DNA of 64,000 nt, from the NCBI GenBank assembly GCA_022711665.1, contig JAKLEN010000002.1:401001-465000 (forward strand). The letters run 5' to 3'. The translations under genes were made by a program, and so were the position numbers. The notes beneath the pieces were generated by a model. It did no database searches. It had not been told where the DNA came from and saw nothing but the letters and a program-made list of their open reading frames with translations. Shown piece after piece: positions 36,432 to 45,487 of the stretch (positions are counted from its first letter, which is position 1; each line of letters starts with the position of its first letter). Source of the stretch: Acidobacteriota bacterium (GTDB lineage: Bacteria; Acidobacteriota; Aminicenantia; Aminicenantales; Saccharicenantaceae).

Positions 36432-38420
36432 TCAGTCCGCCCGGCCGAGATAGGTCCGGAACCACTCCAGGTTCCGCCTTCCGGCGTCGATGATGAGGCG
36501 CGGCTCCTGGAGCCCGTGGCCCTGGCGCGGATAAACAATCATCTTGACGGTCGTCCCCTGCCGCTTCAGGGCGTTGTAGAGCTCGTAGCCCTGCCCGACT
36601 GGAACCCGGGGATCCTGCTCGCCGTGCTGGATCAGGGTCGGGGTGGTCGCCCCCTTGATGTTGAACATGGCCGAGTGCTTCCGGTAGACTTCCGGGTCGT
36701 CCCAGAATTCGGCGCCCATGGAATCGGGCACAAAGCCGGGGATGTCCGTCGTCCCGTTGAAGCTCATGAGGTTGGTCACGGCGGCGCCGATCGAAGCCGC
36801 CTTGAACCGCCGGGTCTGGGAGATGATCCAGGAGCTCATGAAGCCGCCGTAGCTCCAGCCCATGACGCCGAGCCGCCCGGGATCGGCCAGGCCCATGGCG
36901 ATGACCTTGTCCACCCCGGCCATGAGGTCCCGGTAATCCTTGCCGCCCCAGTCCTTGTGATTCGCGAACCGGAGCTCCCGGCCGTAACCCGAGGATCCGC
37001 GGATGTTGCACCGGAGCACGGCCCAGCCCTCGGCGGCGAAGGCCGCGATGGGATAGACGTTCCGCGCCGCGATGCAGCTCTGAACGAAGACGCCGGTCGG
37101 CCCGCCGTGGACGACGAGGGCCAGGGGGTAGCGCCGGCCCGGCTGGCAGCCGACGGGGTAAGTCAGCAGCCCCTCGATCTCGAGCCCGTCCGGGGCCTTC
37201 CAGCGGATGATCTCCGTCCTGCCCAGCGGATGCCTGGGCGCGCCGGCGTTGGCCCGGCTGACCTGGACCGGGGCCCATGTCCCGACCGGCGTCACGAAGG
37301 CCTCGGGGGGAGAATCCCAGGACTCGACCGACAGCCCGAAGAAAGCTCCTCCCCTGCTGAAGGTCGCCTGGAAGACCCGGTCCGTCCCGGGGCTCAACGC
37401 CACGGGCGCTCCGCCGTCCACCGGGACGAGGCCGAGACGGGAGTAGGTGCGCTCCGTTTCGGTGTAATAGATCCCCCGGCCGTCCGCCGACCAGCCAAGG
37501 AGGTTCGGCCGCTCGTCGTAGGAAGGCGCCAGGACCTTGGCCGCCCCGCCTGAAACGGAAGCGATCGCGATCCGGTTCGCGAACCTCCAGGTCGGGGGGA
37601 CGATGCTGCAGCTGAAGGCGATCCATTTTCCGTCGGGCGACCAGAGGGGGGTGGTCTCGGCCGCCGGCCCGGCCAGGAAGGGCCTGACTTCCGCCGCGGC
37701 GACGTCCACGATCGAGATGTCGGACTTGGCCCAATCATCGGCGCTCGTCGTGGGCGTATGGGCGAAGACGATGGACCGGCCGTCCGGGGACCAGTCCCAA
37801 TCGCCGACGGAGAACGGCCCCCGGGTCAGCCTCTTCGCCTCCCTCCGGCCGCCGCCGTCTCCGGCGACGGGGATGACCCAGATATGGTTCGTCCTGTCGT
37901 TCTCCCCGACGACCCGGGCGTCGTCCTTCGCCAGGCGATCCTTCTCCTCCCGGTCGCTCGGGGCCTCGGCCATGGTGAAGGCGATCAGGGCGCCGTCGGG
38001 CGACCAGGCGAAGCCGCCGACGCCGGACTTGACGTCGGTCAGCTGCTCGGCCTCGCCGCCGTCGGCCCGGATGAGCCAGATATTGGCCCGGCCCGAGCGG
38101 CTCGACGTGAACGCGATCCAGCGCCCGCAGGGCGACCAGGCCGGGTTCGTCGCCGACCTTTCGCCGAAGGTGAGCTGGAAGCCCGCCGAGCCGTCGGCGG
38201 CGGCCAGCCAGAGGTGGGTCAGGAACTCGCTCTTGTCCCCGGTCATGACGGCCGAGGTCACGGGGTAGATGACCCGTTTCCCGTCGGGCGATACCTGGGC
38301 CGCGCCGACGGACTTGATCTTCATCATCTCATCGGGCGTCCACTGGGCAGCCAGGGGCGCCGCGATCAGGGCGAGCCCAAGGCTCAGAAGGGCAAGGCGA
38401 CACGGCCGGGGACTGGACAT
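36432..38420 (-). CDS. Secreted S9-family serine peptidase (acylaminoacyl/dipeptidyl-peptidase type)
   Basis: A 662-residue exported peptidase. After the signal peptide comes a seven-bladed beta-propeller with TolB-like repeats (VSPDGKRVIYPV; WSPCGRWIAFTSSRSGRANI; WSPDGRSIVFAHT) and a C-terminal alpha/beta-hydrolase domain: catalytic Ser in MGWSYGGFMSSW (near residue 523), Asp in GEQDPRVPVGQ and His in QGHGLQEP. It probably trims short peptides in the periplasm. The ATG at 38420 follows CAGGAGGTCTCTC; upstream ATGs would displace the signal peptide. Confidence 0.92.
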   Translation of the reverse strand: MSSPRPCRLALLSLGLALIAAPLAAQWTPDEMMKIKSVGAAQVSPDGKRVIYPVTSAVMTGDKSEFLTHLWLAAADGSAGFQLTFGERSATNPAWSPCGRWIAFTSSRSGRANIWLIRADGGEAEQLTDVKSGVGGFAWSPDGALIAFTMAEAPSDREEKDRLAKDDARVVGENDRTNHIWVIPVAGDGGGRREAKRLTRGPFSVGDWDWSPDGRSIVFAHTPTTSADDWAKSDISIVDVAAAEVRPFLAGPAAETTPLWSPDGKWIAFSCSIVPPTWRFANRIAIASVSGGAAKVLAPSYDERPNLLGWSADGRGIYYTETERTYSRLGLVPVDGGAPVALSPGTDRVFQATFSRGGAFFGLSVESWDSPPEAFVTPVGTWAPVQVSRANAGAPRHPLGRTEIIRWKAPDGLEIEGLLTYPVGCQPGRRYPLALVVHGGPTGVFVQSCIAARNVYPIAAFAAEGWAVLRCNIRGSSGYGRELRFANHKDWGGKDYRDLMAGVDKVIAMGLADPGRLGVMGWSYGGFMSSWIISQTRRFKAASIGAAVTNLMSFNGTTDIPGFVPDSMGAEFWDDPEVYRKHSAMFNIKGATTPTLIQHGEQDPRVPVGQGYELYNALKRQGTTVKMIVYPRQGHGLQEPRLIIDAGRRNLEWFRTYLGRAD

Positions 38421-38448
38421 GAGAGACCTCCTGGAGAACATGACCGGG

Positions 38449-38476
38449 AGTTTATCATCCGCCCGGCGGAGGTCAA
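38449..38476 (-). promoter_or_regulatory. Promoter of the S9 peptidase gene
   Basis: On the minus strand TTGACC (38476-38471), a 16-base spacer and TAAACT (38454-38449). Confidence 0.5.
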
Positions 38477-38633
38477 CCGCCTTTCGGAGGGCTTTACGGC
38501 CCACCACTCGGCGGGAGAAGCTGCTTCAGGATCTTGACCGGCGCCTTGGCCGGGCCCGGCGCAAGCTCCCGGAAGGCCGCCGGGGGCGGGCCGCAACGGC
38601 CGCCGCCCCCGGCGCTCTTTATCTTCGTCGAGG

Positions 38634-40238
38634 CTACTGCTTGACGAGCTCGACGCGCCGGTTCTGGGCCCGGCCCTGCGGCGTGTCGTTGGATTCGACC
38701 GGCTTGGAGGCCCCCAGCCCGGCCGTGGCCAGCCGGCCGGCGTCGATCGCGAACTGCGACGCCAGGACGCTCTTGACCGCCTCGGCCCGCCGCTTCGAGA
38801 GATCGAGGTTGTGATCGGCGCTGCCCACCGAATCCGTGTGCCCCTCGATCAGGAGCTTCAAGGCCGGGTTGGCCTCCAGCCCCTTGGCGATCATCCTCAG
38901 GACCGGGGCCGACTCCGGCTTGATCTTGTCGCTGTCGGTGTCGAACAGGATGCCGCGGGTGACGTAGCGGCCGGACGACATGATGATCTTGCTGAAGTCG
39001 GGCGACGATTCCGCGGCGCGGAAGAGCTGGAAGCCGACATACCCTGCCGGATCGTTGCCGCCGGGGCCGTCGACATAGGCCTCGATCCTGCCCAGTTCGG
39101 GGAATTCGATCTGATTGACGTCTATGATCCGCTCGCTGTTGATGTAGTAGCGCAAGCGGCCGTTCTGCAGCCACAGGGCCTGCTTGACGGGCTTGGTCCA
39201 ATCCATCGGGATCTGCTGGCTGGACAGCTCCTCGCTCCCTTTCCGGATGACCAGGGAGAGATTCGAATAGTTCACGGAGGTGATGATCTCCAGGAGGCCC
39301 GCGCCGGCCTTGTCGTGGAATTTCCACCAGACCCTGCCCCCGTGCCCCTTGTAGGCGACGTCGGCCTCCACGGTGAAATTGGCCGGCAGGCCGGTCAGGT
39401 TGGGCGACATCGTCATGTTCCGGGCCGTCATGGTCAGCTGCCGGACTCCGCCTCCAACGCGAAGCTCGGCCGTCCCGCCCCGGACCTTCCAATGCGGCGG
39501 CGGCTCGTCCGCGCCCATGTCGGAGAAATCGTCGTAGAAAATGACCTTGTCTCCGGGGACGAAGTCGACTTTCACGGCCGTCAGGTTGGGCTGGCCGGCG
39601 GCGGCCGCCGGGGCGGCCGTCTGGACCGCGGCCTGGGCGTTCTGGGCGGCCGGGGCCGCGTTCGGGGCCAGGCCGGCCAGCTCCGCTCCGCCGCGGGACT
39701 TGGCCGTCAGCGTGATCTTGCAGCCGGGAGCCAGGGTCAGGCTCGGCGCGTCCGAAGAAAGATCGATCGACATGATGGCTTCGGCGGCGCGGGACGCGGC
39801 CCCGACGGCCGCTCCCTTCCGGCCGCCGAGCAGGCCGCCGATGGCCCCGCCGGCCCGGCCGATGCCGGACGCCTTGACCGGGCTGGCGCTCTTGCGGATG
39901 GCGTTGCCGTTCTCGTCGACGTCGACCTGGCCCCTGGAGTTGGCGATGGACCGGATCTCGGAGGAGACCGGGACGGCCTGGCCGGCGTGGCGCAGGGTCT
40001 CGAAGCTGAGCTTCAGGACCGCCTTGCCGCCGCCCTGCTCGACGCCGGCGACCTTGCCTTCCAGGATATCCCCCTGGAGGGCCGCGGGGGCGATGACCCG
40101 GCTGGACACCAGGTCGCCCTTATGGCTTGTGCCCGTGCCCACGGCGTTCATCAATTCCACTTGAAGCTGCAGCTCCTGGGCGTGGGCGGCCGGGACGAGC
40201 AGCAGCGCGCAAATCAACAATGTCCACTTGGATCGCAA
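38634..40238 (-). CDS. OmpA-family outer-membrane protein with TTG start
   Basis: A 534-residue exported protein. It has a signal peptide (LLICALLLVPAAHAQ), an N-terminal Gly/Ala-rich part with GGAIGGLLGGRKGAAVGA, an Ala/Pro linker, a jelly-roll-like middle (VIFYDDFSDMGADEPPPHWK) and a C-terminal OmpA peptidoglycan-binding domain (LFDTDSDKIKP, IEGHTDSVGS, LSKRRAEAVKSVL; residues about 420-534). It should tie the outer membrane to the cell wall. The start is TTG at 40238, 4 bases after AGGAGGTC; the in-frame ATGs further upstream lie beyond its strong promoter. Confidence 0.85.
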   Translation of the reverse strand: MRSKWTLLICALLLVPAAHAQELQLQVELMNAVGTGTSHKGDLVSSRVIAPAALQGDILEGKVAGVEQGGGKAVLKLSFETLRHAGQAVPVSSEIRSIANSRGQVDVDENGNAIRKSASPVKASGIGRAGGAIGGLLGGRKGAAVGAASRAAEAIMSIDLSSDAPSLTLAPGCKITLTAKSRGGAELAGLAPNAAPAAQNAQAAVQTAAPAAAAGQPNLTAVKVDFVPGDKVIFYDDFSDMGADEPPPHWKVRGGTAELRVGGGVRQLTMTARNMTMSPNLTGLPANFTVEADVAYKGHGGRVWWKFHDKAGAGLLEIITSVNYSNLSLVIRKGSEELSSQQIPMDWTKPVKQALWLQNGRLRYYINSERIIDVNQIEFPELGRIEAYVDGPGGNDPAGYVGFQLFRAAESSPDFSKIIMSSGRYVTRGILFDTDSDKIKPESAPVLRMIAKGLEANPALKLLIEGHTDSVGSADHNLDLSKRRAEAVKSVLASQFAIDAGRLATAGLGASKPVESNDTPQGRAQNRRVELVKQ

Positions 40239-40290
40239 GAATGACCTCCTTATGGCGCATCCGAATTCGCAGCGCCGGATTGAATGACGG

Positions 40291-40319
40291 ACTATAGAAG
40301 AGTCCGGGCCCCGTGTCAA
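40291..40319 (-). promoter_or_regulatory. Promoter of the OmpA-family gene
   Basis: On the minus strand TTGACA (40319-40314), a 17-base spacer and TATAGT (40296-40291): near consensus. The transcript starts close to 40284, which rules out the upstream start codons. Confidence 0.85.
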
Positions 40320-40476
40320 ACGAACGGCGGGCCGGACGGCCCGCCGGGACGCGATCCCGGCCGGATCGTCACGGCGCGGCTGTAACGCCCGCCCGGGGGT
40401 CCGCGTATTCCCGTTGAGAAACAGGTCCGGAGACGCCCCGGCGGCGGAGCGCGATCCCGGGAATGGAGCTTGAGGC

Positions 40477-41409
40477 ATGAACGGGTCCGTCAACATCATC
40501 GAAACGCGGGGGCTGGTCCGCAGGTTCGGGGCGCTGACCGCCGTGGACAGGATCGATCTCGACGTTCCGGCCGGCTGCATCTACGGCTTCCTCGGCCCCA
40601 ACGGCGCCGGGAAAACGACGACCATCCGGCTGCTGCTGGGTCTCATCCGCCCGGACGCCGGCGAGGTCCGGCTCTTCGGAAAGCCCCTCCGGGGCTTCCG
40701 CCGGGAAAGCCTGGCCAGGACGGGCTCTCTCGTGGAGCAGCCGTCCCTGCACCCGCACCTGACGGGACGGGAGAACCTGGAGATCGTCCGCATCCTTCGC
40801 CGCCGGCCCCGCAAGTCCGTCGACAAGGCCCTGGCCGTCGTCCGCCTGGAGAAGGAGGCCGATCGTTTGGTCGGGACCTATTCCCTGGGCATGAGGCAGC
40901 GCCTGGGGCTGGCCGTCGCCGGCCTGGGAGACCCCGAGCTGCTCATCCTGGACGAGCCGACCAACGGCCTGGATCCGGCCGGCATCCGGGAGATCCGCCT
41001 GCTCATCCGCTCCCTGCCCGGGGAGCTCGGCATGACGGTCTTCCTGTCCAGCCACCTCCTCAGCGAGGTCGAGCAGGTCGCGAGCCACGCCGGGATCGTC
41101 GACCGCGGCCGGCTGGTCTTTCAAGGGAAGATGGCGGACCTGGCGGAGATGAAAGGGCCGGGCCTGGAGATCAGGGCCCGGCCCCGCGACAAGGCGCGCC
41201 TCCTGTTGGCCGAGGCCGGATACGAGTCCGTCGAGCGGGATGACGGCGCCCTCCTGGTCGCGGACGCCGACGAGGCGGCCGCGGCCGCGCTGGCCCGGAG
41301 GCTCATCGAGGCCGGGATCGACGTGTCCCACCTGGCGCTGAGGCGGGCGACGCTAGAGGACGTCTTTCTGAAGATGACCGGAAACGGCGGCGAAAGGAGC
41401 TCGTCATGA
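40477..41409 (+). CDS. ABC transporter ATP-binding protein
   Basis: A 310-residue ATPase of the CcmA/DrrA/bacitracin-export class: Walker A GPNGAGKTTT, Q-loop region, signature YSLGMRQRLGLAVA, Walker B LLILDEPTNGLDPAG and H-loop SSHLLSEVEQ, plus the C-terminal extra domain of this class. It works with the permease that overlaps it by four bases (ATGA). GGAGCTTGAGGC precedes the start. Substrate unknown; such pairs often confer resistance to peptide antibiotics. Confidence 0.92.
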   Translation: MNGSVNIIETRGLVRRFGALTAVDRIDLDVPAGCIYGFLGPNGAGKTTTIRLLLGLIRPDAGEVRLFGKPLRGFRRESLARTGSLVEQPSLHPHLTGRENLEIVRILRRRPRKSVDKALAVVRLEKEADRLVGTYSLGMRQRLGLAVAGLGDPELLILDEPTNGLDPAGIREIRLLIRSLPGELGMTVFLSSHLLSEVEQVASHAGIVDRGRLVFQGKMADLAEMKGPGLEIRARPRDKARLLLAEAGYESVERDDGALLVADADEAAAAALARRLIEAGIDVSHLALRRATLEDVFLKMTGNGGERSSS

Positions 41410-42155
41410 ATTCTTTCCTGCGCATCCTGCGCGTCGAGATCCTCAAATTGCGCAGGACCCTGGCGCTCGTCCTGGCCGGCGTCACCCCCCTGGTCGTGGT
41501 GGTCCTTCAGTGCTTCCTCGTCCTGCACATGAAGGAGAAGTCCCTGGCCCCCGGGGCCAACAGCTGGGAAGCCGTTTCGACGGCCATCCTCTTCTGGGCC
41601 GTGCTGATGCTCCCCCTCTTCGTCACGCTGATAACGTCCCTCCTGGGGCAGATGGAGCACAACGGGGACCAATGGAAATCCCTCTTCGCCCAGCCGGTCC
41701 GCCGCGGCGGGGTTTACGCGGCCAAGATCCTGGTCGCGACCGGCCTCGTCCTGGCCGCCCATCTCGTCCTGGCCTGCGGCATCTTCCTCGCCGGAGCGGT
41801 ACTACATCTCGCTTTCCCGCGAACGGCCGCCGGGCCGATCCCTTGGGCGCAGGTCTCTCTGACGGCCGGGAAAGCGTTCCTGGCCTCCTGGTTTGTCATC
41901 GCCGTCCAGGCCTTTATCGGGCTCCGCTGGAAGAGCTTCGTGGTCGCCGCGAGCGCCGGGATCGTGGCCACGATCACCTCGGTCCTGATGATCAATTCCG
42001 ATCGCTGGAGCCGGTTCTTCCCCTGGTCGCTTCCGGCCATCGCCGCCAGCAAGGCCGGGACGGCGCCGGGGTACGCGGTCGCGCTGGGGATCGCCGGCGG
42101 GCTGCTGGCGGCCCTTCTCGGCGGCCGGCTGTTCGTCCGCCGGGACGTGATCTGA
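41406..42155 (+). CDS. ABC-2-type transporter permease
   Basis: A 249-residue membrane protein with about six helices (LALVLAGVTPLVVVVLQCFL; AILFWAVLMLPLFVTLITSL; LVATGLVLAAHLVLACGIFL; final helix before LFVRRDVI). The pattern HNGDQWKSLFAQPVRRGGVY is typical of ABC-2 permeases of the bacitracin/lantibiotic-immunity type. It is coupled to the ATPase through an ATGA overlap and ends 9 bases from the convergent flavin reductase. Confidence 0.88.
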   Translation: MNSFLRILRVEILKLRRTLALVLAGVTPLVVVVLQCFLVLHMKEKSLAPGANSWEAVSTAILFWAVLMLPLFVTLITSLLGQMEHNGDQWKSLFAQPVRRGGVYAAKILVATGLVLAAHLVLACGIFLAGAVLHLAFPRTAAGPIPWAQVSLTAGKAFLASWFVIAVQAFIGLRWKSFVVAASAGIVATITSVLMINSDRWSRFFPWSLPAIAASKAGTAPGYAVALGIAGGLLAALLGGRLFVRRDVI

Positions 42156-42164
42156 ACGGCCAGG

Positions 42165-42707
42165 CTAGACGCCGGGCGGCAGCTTCCCGGCCATCAGCTC
42201 GCGGTGGCTGAAGGTCCGCCCGTCGACGACGAACGTCCCGTCCCCGACGGCGTGGAAGGTCCGGCGCTCCTTCCGCGCCGGATCGATCCAGGCCTCGACG
42301 GCGTCCAGGACGAAGATGTCGTGCCGGGCGATGTGGTCGGCGACGCGGCATTCGATATTGGCCAGGCACTCCTTGACCAGCGGCGCCCGGACCGACCGGG
42401 CCTTGAGCGGCGTCAGCCCGAATTCCGCGAACTTGTCGGTGTCCCGCCCGGAGCAGGCGCCGATGCCGACGACCTTGCGGGAAAGATCGACCGTCGGAAC
42501 GGCGATGACGCATTCCCGGGTCTTCATCAGGGCCTCGCAGGAGAAGTTCCAGGACCCGGTCAGCAGGGCGAACCGCGGGGCGAAATCCATGACCATGTGC
42601 CAGGAGATCGTCATGATGTTGGGCCTGCCGCCGGCGGCCGTGGTCACCAGGACGACCGGGCCCGGCTCCAGCAGCATGAAGGCCTTTTTCAGGGGAAGCC
42701 GCTTCAT
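42165..42707 (-). CDS. Flavin reductase-like FMN-binding protein
   Basis: A 180-residue split-barrel protein: PGPVVLVTTAAGGRPNIMTISWHM near the N-terminus is the FMN-binding start of the flavin-reductase (DIM6/NTAB) family, followed by ECVIAVPTVDLSRKVVGIGA and ECRVADHIARHDIFVLDAVE. It likely reduces or uses FMN; the exact acceptor is unknown. It begins 11 bases after the serine dehydratase stop and is probably cotranscribed. Confidence 0.85.
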   Translation of the reverse strand: MKRLPLKKAFMLLEPGPVVLVTTAAGGRPNIMTISWHMVMDFAPRFALLTGSWNFSCEALMKTRECVIAVPTVDLSRKVVGIGACSGRDTDKFAEFGLTPLKARSVRAPLVKECLANIECRVADHIARHDIFVLDAVEAWIDPARKERRTFHAVGDGTFVVDGRTFSHRELMAGKLPPGV

Positions 42708-42718
42708 CGGACGCCCTC

Positions 42719-43921
42719 CTACTTTCCTGCCTTCTCGACCACGGCCAGCCCGCCCAGGGAGGTCTCCTTATAGGCCGGACCCAGGTCCCGGCCGGTCCGC
42801 TTCATGGCTTCGACGACCTCGTCGAAGCTGATCCTGTGCCTCCCGTCCGAGAGCAGGGCGAAGGTGCCGTGGTCCATGGCCCGGGCGGCGGCCAGGGCGT
42901 TGCGCTCGATGCAGGGGATCTGGACGAGCCCGGCCACGGGATCGCAGGTCAGGCCCAGATGATGTTCCAGGCCCATCTCGGCGGCGTACTCGATCTGCTG
43001 CACCGTGCCGCCGAAGAGGAAGGCGGCCGCCCCGCCGGCCATGGCGCAGGCCGTGCCGATCTCGCCCTGGCAGCCGACCTCGGCGCCGGAGATGGAGGCG
43101 TTCTTCTTGACCAGCGTCCCGATCAGCCCGGCCGTGGCCAGGGAATTGATGACGTCGTTGTCGGAGAACTTGTGGAACTTGGCCAGGTACAGGAGCACGG
43201 CCGGCAGGACGCCGGCCGAACCGCAGGTCGGGGCCGTGACGATCCGCCCGCCGGCGGCGTTCTCCTCGGCGGCGGCCAGGGCGTAGGCGTAGAGCATGCC
43301 CCGGCGCCGGACCGAGCGGTTGAACGAACGGGACTTCATGGCATAGGCCCGGGCCTTCCGCGGCAGATGGAGGGCGCCCGGCAGATCGCCCTCGCAGGCC
43401 AGCCCGCGCTTGATCTCGCTCTTCATCACGGACCAGACCTCGCCGAGGTGGTCCCGGACCCCGGGCGCCTCGAATTCCCCGGCCGCCTCCCACATCTGCC
43501 GGTTCTTCTTCCCGCAGTAGGAGAGCAGGTCCTCCATGTTCGCGAAGGGATAGACGCGCGCCTCCTCGCGATCGAAGGAATCGTCGATGACCTTGCCGCC
43601 GCCGACGCTGTAGGCCGTCCAGGACCCGGCCGGGCCGCCGTGCTCGTCCAGGGCCGTGAAGGTCAGGGCGTTCGGATGTTTGGGCAGGAAAGTGTCCGGC
43701 CGGCTCAGGATCTCCAGCTTGCGGCCGGCGAAGGCCGCGGCGAGGACGTCATAGGTCAGGTGGCCCTTGCCCGTGGCCGCCAGGCTGCCGAACAGGGTGA
43801 TCGTGTAGGCGGCGGCCGCGGGGAAGCGCTCGAGGAACATCTCGGCCGCTCGGCGCGGCCCCATGGTATGGCTGCTCGACGGGCCGTAGCCTATGCGGTA
43901 GATTTCTTTAATGGATTCCAT
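42719..43921 (-). CDS. sdaA: L-serine ammonia-lyase, iron-sulfur, single chain
   Basis: A 400-residue enzyme converting L-serine to pyruvate and ammonia. The N-terminal beta domain starts IYRIGYGPSSSHTMGPRRA; the alpha domain has the cluster-region motifs PTCGSAGVLPAVL, GCQGEIGTACAMAGG and LTCDPVAGLVQIPCIERNA. It carries an oxygen-labile [4Fe-4S] cluster, which fits an anaerobic or microaerobic life. It is somewhat shorter than the 450-residue enterobacterial form. Cotranscribed with the flavin reductase. Confidence 0.93.
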   Translation of the reverse strand: MESIKEIYRIGYGPSSSHTMGPRRAAEMFLERFPAAAAYTITLFGSLAATGKGHLTYDVLAAAFAGRKLEILSRPDTFLPKHPNALTFTALDEHGGPAGSWTAYSVGGGKVIDDSFDREEARVYPFANMEDLLSYCGKKNRQMWEAAGEFEAPGVRDHLGEVWSVMKSEIKRGLACEGDLPGALHLPRKARAYAMKSRSFNRSVRRRGMLYAYALAAAEENAAGGRIVTAPTCGSAGVLPAVLLYLAKFHKFSDNDVINSLATAGLIGTLVKKNASISGAEVGCQGEIGTACAMAGGAAAFLFGGTVQQIEYAAEMGLEHHLGLTCDPVAGLVQIPCIERNALAAARAMDHGTFALLSDGRHRISFDEVVEAMKRTGRDLGPAYKETSLGGLAVVEKAGK

Positions 43922-43953
43922 GCCGGGGTCCCTCAGGCGAGAATGACTGCTTA

Positions 43954-43982
43954 ACTATAGCAGGCGGGCGGCGGGGCCGCAA
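43954..43982 (-). promoter_or_regulatory. Promoter of the sdaA-flavin reductase unit
   Basis: On the minus strand TTGCGG (43982-43977), a 17-base spacer and TATAGT (43959-43954). Confidence 0.6.
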
Positions 43983-44026
43983 GGGCCGCCGGCCGGCCCG
44001 GCGGCCTCGGCGCGGGAACGATCGCA

Positions 44027-44055
44027 TTGACACCGGCGTCGCGTCTGCGTACAAT
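44027..44055 (+). promoter_or_regulatory. Promoter of the small secreted protein gene at 44118
   Basis: TTGACA (44027-44032), a 17-base spacer and TACAAT (44050-44055), followed by a leader of about 55 bases with AAGGAGG. Confidence 0.85.
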
Positions 44056-44117
44056 CCCCGGGATCATCGGCGTCGCGGACGCCGGCCCGATCGCGCCAAG
44101 CCCGACAAGGAGGAACG

Positions 44118-44615
44118 GTGACAACCACATCCCTTTTTCGCATCCTGCGGACCTTCATGCTCGTCGCGCTGCTCGTCGGCCTTCCCCTGGCCGGTTCGCT
44201 CGCGGCGCAAGGCAAGATAGACGCCTCCCGGCTGCTGACCAAGGAGGAGGCCGGAGAGATCCTGGGGACGACCATCCTGGTCGTGAAAACGGGCGGGGAC
44301 GGCGTCGGCTATTCCTCGGCCACATACGTCACGTCCGACGGTTCGACGATCGTCGTCCTCGTCCAGCCGTCGCGGGATGCGGCGGCCGCCCAGGCGGTCT
44401 TCGACAAGAACAAGGGCACGTCCAAGTCGACGTCCGGCGTCGATCCCGAGCCGGTCGCCGGCCTCGGCGACCGGGCCTTCTGGGCCGGGGGCCGGGCGAA
44501 CACGCTCGCCGTCGTCAAGGGCCGGTACTGGCTTAGCGTCGCCATGTTCCTGATCGACTCTCCCAAGGAGCCGGCCAGGAAGCTGGCCGCCAAGGTGCTC
44601 GAGCGCCTGTCCTGA
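44118..44615 (+). CDS. Small exported protein of unknown function (GTG start)
   Basis: A 165-residue protein with a signal peptide (LVALLVGLPLAGSLAAQ) and a single alpha/beta domain (LLTKEEAGEILGTTILVVKTG; TYVTSDGSTIVVLVQPSRD; VAGLGDRAFWAGGRANTLAV). The layout recalls secreted DUF3558-like proteins, in which a cysteine-free core begins with a helix reading LLT..E....LG; function unknown. The GTG at 44118 follows AAGGAGGAACG. It has its own strong promoter. Confidence 0.7.
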   Translation: MTTTSLFRILRTFMLVALLVGLPLAGSLAAQGKIDASRLLTKEEAGEILGTTILVVKTGGDGVGYSSATYVTSDGSTIVVLVQPSRDAAAAQAVFDKNKGTSKSTSGVDPEPVAGLGDRAFWAGGRANTLAVVKGRYWLSVAMFLIDSPKEPARKLAAKVLERLS

Positions 44616-44666
44616 CGGAGGCCCCGGACCGCCGGGACCGCGGCGGGGCGGCGACGACGCCCCGGG

Positions 44667-45272
44667 TCACTTTTTCGCGGACAGCCGGGAGAGGACGGCG
44701 TCGATCATGCCGAGGGCGGTCTCCTTGGGCCCGCTGCAGTGGAAGATCGAGATCCCGACGCTCCCCGCCTCGCTCGGCCCCATCCAACTCAGATTATAGG
44801 TGAGCAGGTCGGGGACTTTTTCGTTCCCGATGCCGCCCGTGTATCGTTCGATGTACCGCTGGCACGTGAGCACCCCGTTGCGGTAACGCTCCTTGCCGCA
44901 CAGCTCATAGCGCATCGGCGAGCCCGGCTGCCGCTTGTCGGCCTCCTGGGGCGCCTCCAGATACTGGGTCATCGTTTCCTCGAAGAGCTCCTTCATGCCC
45001 TCGATTTCCTCCGCCGCGGCGTCCTCGTCCGGGAGCCACTTGGTCAGGGATAACTTCAGCTCGATCTTCACCTGAGCCCAGGCCTGGTGAAGGCCCTCGT
45101 TGGGCTTCTGGGCCGAAACGACGGACATCGGTCCGTTATTCAATTGCTGGACGACCTGGAATCCCGGCGGGAGCAGACCCGCTGCCTGCGGCAGCTGGGC
45201 ATAGACCGCCGCAGCCGACGGGAGCAACGCGCCAAGAGCGGCCAGGACCATGGGAAACGATCGGAGCTTCAT
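44667..45272 (-). CDS. Exported protein of unknown function
   Basis: A 201-residue protein with a signal peptide (LGALLPSAAAVYAQ). The mature part has two cysteines that could pair (YELCGKERYRNGVLTCQRYI) and a helical stretch (AAAEEIEGMKELFEETMTQYL). I do not recognise the family. It starts after CTAGGAGGATTCG and has a long leader of about 150 bases. It converges with the 44118 gene. Confidence 0.65.
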   Translation of the reverse strand: MKLRSFPMVLAALGALLPSAAAVYAQLPQAAGLLPPGFQVVQQLNNGPMSVVSAQKPNEGLHQAWAQVKIELKLSLTKWLPDEDAAAEEIEGMKELFEETMTQYLEAPQEADKRQPGSPMRYELCGKERYRNGVLTCQRYIERYTGGIGNEKVPDLLTYNLSWMGPSEAGSVGISIFHCSGPKETALGMIDAVLSRLSAKK

Positions 45273-45426
45273 CGAATCCTCCTAGAACATGGATCGGGAA
45301 TTAATGCGCATTCGCCGGGCCGGCGAGCGGGATCTCTATCGGCTTATCATTTTCCCGGTCAGCGCAGGGGCCCCTCCCGGGAACGGAAGCCGCAGGATCC
45401 AGCTTAGCCCGCGTCATGACCCGGGC

Positions 45427-45456
45427 ATGATAGTGCCGGCCGGCGGCGCGTGTCAA
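45427..45456 (-). promoter_or_regulatory. Promoter of the 45272 gene
   Basis: On the minus strand TTGACA (45456-45451), an 18-base spacer and TATCAT (45432-45427). The 150-base leader between it and the gene shows no clear riboswitch-like element. Confidence 0.6.
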
Positions 45457-45487
45457 CGGCTGACGCGCGGTCCCGAAGAGGGAGATT